Assembly (NCBI GenBank): GCA_002358345.1
Contig: DEOR01000009.1
Span: forward strand, 6,342 to 35,866
Origin: Proteobacteria bacterium UBA3413
Lineage (GTDB): Bacteria > Pseudomonadota > Gammaproteobacteria > Magnimaribacterales > D2472
DNA: 29,525 bases
Direction: 5' to 3'
Made by a program: the position numbers and the translations under genes. The notes below the pieces were generated by a model. The model saw only the letters and a program-made list of their open reading frames with translations, was not told where the DNA came from and ran no database searches. Within the stretch, counting starts at the first letter, position 1. Each line of letters begins with the position of its first letter. This document shows, one piece after another, positions 24,602 through 29,525 of this stretch.

Positions 24602-25063
24602 TTAAATATAATAAAAAAGTGTGAAGATTATAGCACCTGCAAAGAAGCCGGCTATTAAGTCATCAAAGAGAATCCCCCAGCCGCCTTTGATATTTTGATC
24701 CACCCAGGAGATAGGCCATGGCTTCCAAATATCAAATAATCTAAATAAGAAAAAGGCTAAGCCATATGCAAATAAAGTATGTGGAACAAATGCCAGAGTA
24801 ACTAATATTCCAGCAACCTCATCAATCACAATGGACGAGTGATCTCCAGAGTCACTGGCCTGATTGGCTCGCTCGCAGACAAACCAAGATAAGAGAATAA
24901 ACAGAGGCAAGATAAGCCAAATCCAAGGATGAGCCTGGGGCAAGAAATACCAGGTCACAAGACCCGCTAAGGTGCCCCAAGTGCCAGGCGCAGGCCTAAG
25001 CAATCCCACACCAAACCACGTAGCTAACAGGTGAGCAGGATGTCGCAGGTTTGGAAATTCCAT
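24602..25063 (-). CDS. pgpA: Phosphatidylglycerophosphatase A
   Basis: An inner-membrane enzyme that removes the phosphate from phosphatidylglycerol phosphate to give phosphatidylglycerol. The 153 residues contain all the family signatures: LRPAPGTWGTLAGL (22-35), a DHSSIVIDEVAG segment, and the FRLFDIWKPWPISWVDQNIKGGWGILFDDLIAGFFAG stretch, split here by the membrane arrangement, with its catalytic acidic residues. About four hydrophobic segments are visible (near 10, 45-62, 88-108 and 135-152). The ATG lies 1 base after the thiL stop, a conserved pairing. Confidence 0.94.
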   Translation of the reverse strand: MEFPNLRHPAHLLATWFGVGLLRPAPGTWGTLAGLVTWYFLPQAHPWIWLILPLFILLSWFVCERANQASDSGDHSSIVIDEVAGILVTLAFVPHTLFAYGLAFFLFRLFDIWKPWPISWVDQNIKGGWGILFDDLIAGFFAGAIIFTLFYYI

Positions 25064-25064
25064 G

Positions 25065-25997
25065 TTATCTAAAATGATCCCAATTTTTAATGGTCTTAAA
25101 GGGGTTATTCAAAATCTTGAGTCTTGTTCCTTTTATCACTCCGATAGTATGGCATTTTTTACCCATAGATTTAATCTTGCTTTGCAGTAGAGCAAGTTTG
25201 TTAGGAGGGACCGTAAAAAGTAATTGATAGTCATCTCCAAATTCTAAGCATTGCTTTTGATAGAGGCTATCAGCCACTGGCACCTTTACAAGATCAAGCT
25301 CACACCCAATATTTGATTGGTCAATCAAGTGAGATAGATCTTGGAATATGCCATCAGATACATCAATGGCTGCAGTGGCATAAGGGGCTATAGCTTGAGC
25401 ATAGCCCACCTGAGCTTTTGGAAAAAGATAGGGTTTAGTTTGAGCATTAATGAGAGACGAGGCCTTAAACTCCTTGAGGCCCATATAAGCTTGTCCTAGA
25501 ACCCCCGAGAGACACAAAATATCTCCATGCTTTGCGCCAGACCTTAAGAGGATCTTCCTACCAGGCTGACCAAGAACCGTGACGCTAATTTGCAATGGGC
25601 CTTTCACTAGATCGCCTCCAATCAGCGGAATTTTATGTTCTTTAGATATTTTGATAAGCCCTTTCCTAAAGTCCTTCATCCAGGATGGATCAAATGTTGG
25701 AATGACCAAAGAAAGATTAAAGGCTGTGGGCACGCCGCCCATGGCTGCAATATCACTTAGAGCCGTGCTCACTGCTCTATAAGCAATGGCATGAGGCTGC
25801 ATAGATTTTAAGAAATGGATGCCTGCAACCGAGGTATCAGTGCTAATTAAGAGCTTAGCTTGGGTAGCAAGAACAGCGCAGTCGTCGCCCCCTGCAAGCT
25901 CAACGCCATTAGAGTTTAAATAAGCAGCACCTATCCCTGATAGGTACTTCTTAATAATTGTGAATTCTGAATTTATCTTAACTTGGGTATCTTTCAA
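25065..25997 (-). CDS. thiL: Thiamine-monophosphate kinase
   Basis: Phosphorylates thiamine monophosphate to the active cofactor thiamine diphosphate, needed by Dxs encoded nearby. The fold is the AIR synthetase (PurM-like) type. Motifs seen: the EFTIIKKYL start, GGDDCAVL, ISTDTSVAGIHF, LSDIAAMGGVP, LIGGDLVKGP, and AIDVSDGIFQDLSHL. No ATG lies near the expected N-terminus. The longest frame opens at 26030, overlapping the thiolase by 53 bases; a TTG at 25997 with an AGG five bases before it gives MKDTQVKINSEFTII, close to E. coli ThiL, and is preferred (310 residues, 20-base overlap). In many relatives nusB precedes thiL; here a thiolase does. Confidence 0.92.
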   Translation of the reverse strand: MKDTQVKINSEFTIIKKYLSGIGAAYLNSNGVELAGGDDCAVLATQAKLLISTDTSVAGIHFLKSMQPHAIAYRAVSTALSDIAAMGGVPTAFNLSLVIPTFDPSWMKDFRKGLIKISKEHKIPLIGGDLVKGPLQISVTVLGQPGRKILLRSGAKHGDILCLSGVLGQAYMGLKEFKASSLINAQTKPYLFPKAQVGYAQAIAPYATAAIDVSDGIFQDLSHLIDQSNIGCELDLVKVPVADSLYQKQCLEFGDDYQLLFTVPPNKLALLQSKIKSMGKKCHTIGVIKGTRLKILNNPFKTIKNWDHFR

Positions 25998-27171
25998 ACA
26001 AGCCTGATGCGCCCATTCCGCCGCCAACACACATGGTCACAACACCAAATTGCTTGTCTTGATTTTGAAGCTCGCGAACAATATGACCCACTTGTCTAGA
26101 TCCTGTCATGCCAAATGGATGGCCGATAGAAATAGACCCACCGTTTACATTCAGCTTATCCATTGATATTCCAAGCTGATCACGACAGTAGGCTACCTGC
26201 ACAGCAAAAGCTTCATTTAGCTCCCACAAATCAACATCGTCAACGCTCATGTTATGAGATTTTAAAAGCTTAGGCACTGAGAAGACTGGGCCGATTCCCA
26301 TTTCATCTGGCTCACAACCCATGGTTGTAAATCCTCTAAAATAAGCCAAAGGTTTTAGACCAAGCTCCAGAGCTTTCTCTTCGCTCATCACCAAGGTGAC
26401 TGAGGCGCCATCTGATAGTTGAGAAGAGTTGCCTGCCGTCACAGTACCGTTTTCTGGATCAAAGACCGGCTTTAAACCAGACAGAGCTTCCATGGTGGTT
26501 CCAGGTCTGTTGCACTCATCTTTATCGACAACATAATCCACTTCTTTTGAATCGCCTGTTTCTTTATTCATCAGCATCATTTTTGTTGCCATAGGAATAA
26601 TCTCATCATTGAACTTGCCTGCCTCTTGCGCTGCAGCGGTTCTTTTTTGGCTCTCAAACGCAATCTCATCTTGGGCTTGTCTAGAAACGTTGTATCTCTT
26701 AGCCACTGTTTCAGCAGTCATGCCCATTGGGTAATAAATGCCAGGGTGCTCTTCGGCTAACTTTGGATTTACAAATTCATGCATGTTGTTATGTCCTGCA
26801 AGCATGGTAATTTGCTCGACGCCACCGGCAATAATCGTATCGTAACAACCGGCCATAATCTGGCTGGCTGCCATAGAAATTGTTTGCAGGCCTGATGAAC
26901 AGTATCTATTAACTGTTGTGCCGCCTGTGGTCATGGGTAGATTGGATAATACCGCAGCATTTCTTCCAATATTGTGACCCATAGGTCCTTCTGGATTACC
27001 GCAACCCATAATAATATCTTCAACCATGGCTGGGTCTAAATTAGGGTTTCTATCAAGCATGCCATTAATAATGTGAGCCAACATATCATCTGCGCGAGTG
27101 ATATTAAAACCACCTCTGTGTGATTTTGCTAAACCTGTTCTAACACTATCTACGATTACAGCTGTTTTCAT
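25978..27171 (-). CDS. Acetyl-CoA C-acyltransferase (thiolase)
   Basis: A thiolase of 397 residues that either cleaves 3-ketoacyl-CoA in fatty acid oxidation or condenses two acetyl-CoA. Catalytic residues are all visible: Cys91 in NRYCSSGLQT, the NEAF loop (N319, E320), His351 in NGGSISIGHPFGMTGSRQ, and Cys381 in MCVGGGMG. The N-terminus (RTGLAKSHRGGFN) and the DEIAFESQKRTAAAQEAGKF segment fit degradative FadA-like thiolases of marine gammaproteobacteria more than biosynthetic PhaA, but I would not fix the symbol. No FadB-like hydratase/dehydrogenase partner is adjacent. It overlaps thiL and lies 25 bases after the 105-residue gene. Confidence 0.9.
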   Translation of the reverse strand: MKTAVIVDSVRTGLAKSHRGGFNITRADDMLAHIINGMLDRNPNLDPAMVEDIIMGCGNPEGPMGHNIGRNAAVLSNLPMTTGGTTVNRYCSSGLQTISMAASQIMAGCYDTIIAGGVEQITMLAGHNNMHEFVNPKLAEEHPGIYYPMGMTAETVAKRYNVSRQAQDEIAFESQKRTAAAQEAGKFNDEIIPMATKMMLMNKETGDSKEVDYVVDKDECNRPGTTMEALSGLKPVFDPENGTVTAGNSSQLSDGASVTLVMSEEKALELGLKPLAYFRGFTTMGCEPDEMGIGPVFSVPKLLKSHNMSVDDVDLWELNEAFAVQVAYCRDQLGISMDKLNVNGGSISIGHPFGMTGSRQVGHIVRELQNQDKQFGVVTMCVGGGMGASGLFERYPS

Positions 27172-27196
27172 TTTTTATTCCAAAGTTAGTCAGTGG

Positions 27197-27514
27197 TTAT
27201 TCTAAACGATCATCTTTATTAGTTAAAGCCTTATACCAATTTGGAATCAAGTCGATATTCAGCTCTTTAGCTTTTGAAAAAATGAAGGGCAAAGTGATGG
27301 GACTAAAGGGCAAGATAATTAAAATACCCAAGCCTAGGTTTTTTAGTATTTGTTGTAACTGAGAATTAGCTAGCTCAATTTCTTTGTCGGTTGCTGTGCC
27401 ATCCATCATCTGCAGATAGACATCCAGCATTTTCTTATTTTCTCTATTCTCAATAAGAAAGCTATCCTGGAGTTTGGATAAAGTTTTGTAGAATCTTTTA
27501 GTAAATATTTTCAT
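27197..27514 (-). CDS. Small hypothetical membrane protein, possibly LETM1-like
   Basis: A 105-residue protein of unknown function. Residues 1-45 are charged and helical (basic at first: KIFTKRFYKTLSKL), a short acidic stretch follows (DGTATDKEIELANSQLQQ), and one hydrophobic segment is near 57-78 (LGLGILIILPFSPITLPFIF). The end, KAKELNIDLIPNWYKAL, together with that segment, recalls the short loop of LETM1-like proteins (hydrophobic run, Pro-rich turn, then LGIDLLPS), but the similarity is weak and from memory. Its ATG is only 3 bases beyond the A-tract of the receptor terminator, so either read-through or a promoter inside the receptor gene must drive it. It is probably co-transcribed with the thiolase. 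Confidence 0.6.
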   Translation of the reverse strand: MKIFTKRFYKTLSKLQDSFLIENRENKKMLDVYLQMMDGTATDKEIELANSQLQQILKNLGLGILIILPFSPITLPFIFSKAKELNIDLIPNWYKALTNKDDRLE

Positions 27515-27517
27515 TGC

Positions 27518-27547
27518 AAAAAAAAGCCCGGAATAATCCGGGCTTTT
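27518..27547 (-). terminator. Intrinsic terminator of the TonB-dependent receptor gene
   Basis: On the minus strand AAAAGCCCGGA, loop TTAT, TCCGGGCTTTT forms an 11-base stem with a GC-rich core, followed by a run of eight U. It begins 22 bases after the receptor stop codon. The opposite strand also has a four-T end, so it could work weakly both ways. Confidence 0.9.
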
Positions 27548-27569
27548 ATTATATCTAAATGGCTGTTAA

Positions 27570-29525
27570 CTAGAAATTCATTCCAAAGTTAATGCCCATA
27601 ATTTTTGGATCAATCGCCACACCATTAGAGAAACCACCAACGGTTGGATCTGTTGCATAGTACGCATAGATATGATCGTCGTCTCTTAAGTTTCTGATGT
27701 ATGCGCCGACATACCAGTCACCGTCATTAGGCTGGTATCTCATAGATACGTCCACTTGAGAGTAAGCATCAACATGCCCAATTTTTCTGTTAAAGGTATC
27801 TGACTCAGTGTCCCCTCTATAAGAATAATCAGCTCTTGCAGTCCACGTGCCTGCTGTGGTGTCGAAAAACTTAGTCACGCCCAAGCGGTAGTTAAGGTCT
27901 GCAGATCCAGGAAGTTTATTGCCTGATAGATCTTGCTCAACTCCATTTGTCGCAGGACAAGGAAGCGTTGTAGAGTTTAGTCCAAAAAATGGTTGCGTAC
28001 ACAAAGGTCCAAATGACTTGAACACCGGTCCAGTGTCAGTATTTGCATATTTCACCAGCGCTGCAAGTTGAGCGTTAGAAGCTGCTAGACCAAGACCACA
28101 TGTCGCAGAAGGAGCTGCTTGCCCTAAAAAGACAAGAGGATCACATGTAGCTGCAAGTGGCGCAAAGTCGCCCAAGAATCCTGTTGCACCAGGTGCAAGA
28201 GGTAATATCTGAGTTGCCGCTCCAGGATTAATAGGATCTACTGAAGCAAACTCATCGATGGTTGCATCGGTCTGAGCTACAAAGCCATCAATCATAACGG
28301 TATTGGTAACAAAGAAAGTGAATTCAGCTTCAACACCTGTGATGGTAGCATCAGCATTTTCGTTAACTGAAGAACGTCTGACAATCTTTGAAAGCTGCAA
28401 GCCTTCAAGCTCATTGTGGTATGCAGAAAGATTCAGCTGAAGCCTGCCATCCATTAATGTATTTTTCATTCCAACTTCAAACACATTCACTATTTCCGGA
28501 TCGTAAAGAGACGGAGTACCGTTTTCAGCATCCGTTGGGTTTACGCCTCCAGGCTTAAATCCTGTTGAGTAAGTTGCATAAAGCAATGAGTTATCATTCA
28601 ACGAATGATCTAAAGCAAGTTTGTAGGTAAATTTATCACCCTCATATATTCTGTGAATTGGGTCAGGTTGAACCCCTGAGTAATTTCCAGTTGCTTGGCC
28701 CTGCAGATCAAGCAAGGATGAGTATGTATAGTCATGAATGCGATATTCACTGTAACGACCACCGAGAGTTATACGTGTGGCATCTGAGATAGCATAATAA
28801 AGCTCACCGTATACAGCGCTTGAATCTCTATTCAAATTACTATCATTGTGGAACATGCTCTGCCAATCAGCTAAAGCAGGAACACCTGCTGCCGAACCTG
28901 CAGTTGCTGCTGCATTCAAAACGTACCCTTGAGCTTGCGCAGGAGTAATGACTCCAGCCGCTATCAGACCAGGTGCCTGAGCTGCCGCTGCCGCCAATCC
29001 AGAAAAGAAGGGTGACCAAAAAGGTGCCCCACCAAGACCACATGAGTATGCAAAAATTGCACAGATAGGACCGGTCGAGGTATCGCCCCAATAGCTCATG
29101 TAAGGTGTTGCAATACGATAATCTGTTTCACTTGAAGTGGTTTGATGAAATAAACCAGCTGTGAAGTTAAAAGCACCATCATAATCAGATGAGAATCTCA
29201 ATTCTGTTTGAGACCACTCAGATTCGTTGGTGGACTGATCAACAGCTTGGTCGCTTGTGTATGTTTGTAATCCAACACCACCATATCCAATGTTAGAGTC
29301 CTTGCCTAAGTTAGCAGTGATAGGCCCCATCTGATAAGGAACAACAGAAACAGCATGGTCATAATCTGCTGTGTCAAAGTAGTTACGTGTATGGTATGAA
29401 TAAGAGAACACCATATTCATGGTGTCTGACAGAGCACTGTCAATTTCAAACAAGGTGCTTTCAAGCTTAGCATTATGCTCAGGCTTATGATCTAAATCAA
29501 CACTTCGAATGCTCTGAGAAGGATT
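27570..29525 (-). CDS. TonB-dependent receptor, C-terminal beta-barrel (runs off right edge)
   Basis: An outer-membrane receptor that imports a bound ligand using TonB energy. About 651 residues are visible and the frame is open to the window end, so the signal peptide, TonB box and plug domain lie outside; the TTG at 29453 is not a real start. Alternating beta-strand pattern, SSLLYATYSTGFKPGGVNP (the typical TBDR barrel strand), GVEAEFTF, and a C-terminal strand ending in Phe (GINFGMNF), the beta-barrel assembly signal, support the call. Loops contain three cysteine pairs and an alanine-rich stretch (28850-29010 region). The ligand is unknown; siderophores, cobalamin, and plant or algal compounds are all possible. 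The strong terminator follows at once. Confidence 0.92.
   Translation of the reverse strand, partial: NPSQSIRSVDLDHKPEHNAKLESTLFEIDSALSDTMNMVFSYSYHTRNYFDTADYDHAVSVVPYQMGPITANLGKDSNIGYGGVGLQTYTSDQAVDQSTNESEWSQTELRFSSDYDGAFNFTAGLFHQTTSSETDYRIATPYMSYWGDTSTGPICAIFAYSCGLGGAPFWSPFFSGLAAAAAQAPGLIAAGVITPAQAQGYVLNAAATAGSAAGVPALADWQSMFHNDSNLNRDSSAVYGELYYAISDATRITLGGRYSEYRIHDYTYSSLLDLQGQATGNYSGVQPDPIHRIYEGDKFTYKLALDHSLNDNSLLYATYSTGFKPGGVNPTDAENGTPSLYDPEIVNVFEVGMKNTLMDGRLQLNLSAYHNELEGLQLSKIVRRSSVNENADATITGVEAEFTFFVTNTVMIDGFVAQTDATIDEFASVDPINPGAATQILPLAPGATGFLGDFAPLAATCDPLVFLGQAAPSATCGLGLAASNAQLAALVKYANTDTGPVFKSFGPLCTQPFFGLNSTTLPCPATNGVEQDLSGNKLPGSADLNYRLGVTKFFDTTAGTWTARADYSYRGDTESDTFNRKIGHVDAYSQVDVSMRYQPNDGDWYVGAYIRNLRDDDHIYAYYATDPTVGGFSNGVAIDPKIMGINFGMNF

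Noticed and set aside
29380..29453. TTG at 29453 as the start of the receptor gene
   Set aside because: The frame continues without a stop to the window edge, and a TonB receptor needs a signal peptide and plug that must lie further upstream.

Overview
The window reads as a piece of the core chromosome of a free-living, probably marine, gammaproteobacterium of moderately low GC. Gene order closely follows blocks known from Pseudomonas and its relatives: gyrA-serC-pheA-hisC-tyrA, ubiG-mupP-yciK, xseB-ispA-dxs facing thiL-pgpA-ribA, and rluB-scpB-scpA. Spacing is tight, start and stop codons often overlap, and no gap between genes exceeds 300 bases. A SAR86-like or other oligotrophic marine lineage is possible, but gene order alone does not settle the genus. 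I see no tRNA, rRNA, CRISPR array, insertion sequence or prophage.

Layout. From about 1 to 6160 the minus strand carries gyrA, serC, pheA, hisC and the start of tyrA (cut by the left edge): DNA gyrase A, then serine and aromatic amino acid synthesis. From 6243 to 9032 (minus) lie the three genes of the proton-translocating NAD(P) transhydrogenase. From 9174 to 12112 a FabG-like reductase (minus) diverges from ubiG-mupP-yciK (plus). From 12171 to 14258 (minus) are scpA, scpB and rluB. From 14426 (plus) comes a DAHP synthase gene, followed directly by a protein with two DnaT-type domains and by a protein resembling the phage lambda P helicase loader. Next, on the plus strand, are a two-gene RND exporter (16983-21013) whose adaptor has no alpha-helical hairpin, and xseB-ispA-dxs (21044-24020). 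On the minus strand from 27514 down to 24012 lie a small membrane protein, a thiolase, thiL, pgpA and ribA. The right edge cuts a TonB-dependent receptor (minus), which ends in a strong intrinsic terminator.

How the genes work together. DAHP synthase opens the shikimate pathway, and pheA, hisC and tyrA finish phenylalanine and tyrosine. dxs and ispA supply isoprenoid precursors for the quinone that UbiG methylates. PntAAB makes NADPH for biosynthesis. GyrA, ScpAB and the putative DnaT/P-like pair all act on chromosome topology, segregation or replication.

The items most worth following are the DnaT-like plus lambda-P-like pair, which has the layout of enterobacterial dnaT-dnaC but a P-type rather than an ATPase-type second protein, and the hairpin-less RND adaptor. 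Smaller oddities are a changed GyrA box, a perfect inverted repeat over the putative ubiG promoter, a thiolase in the place where nusB often sits, and cysteine-paired and alanine-rich loops in the receptor.
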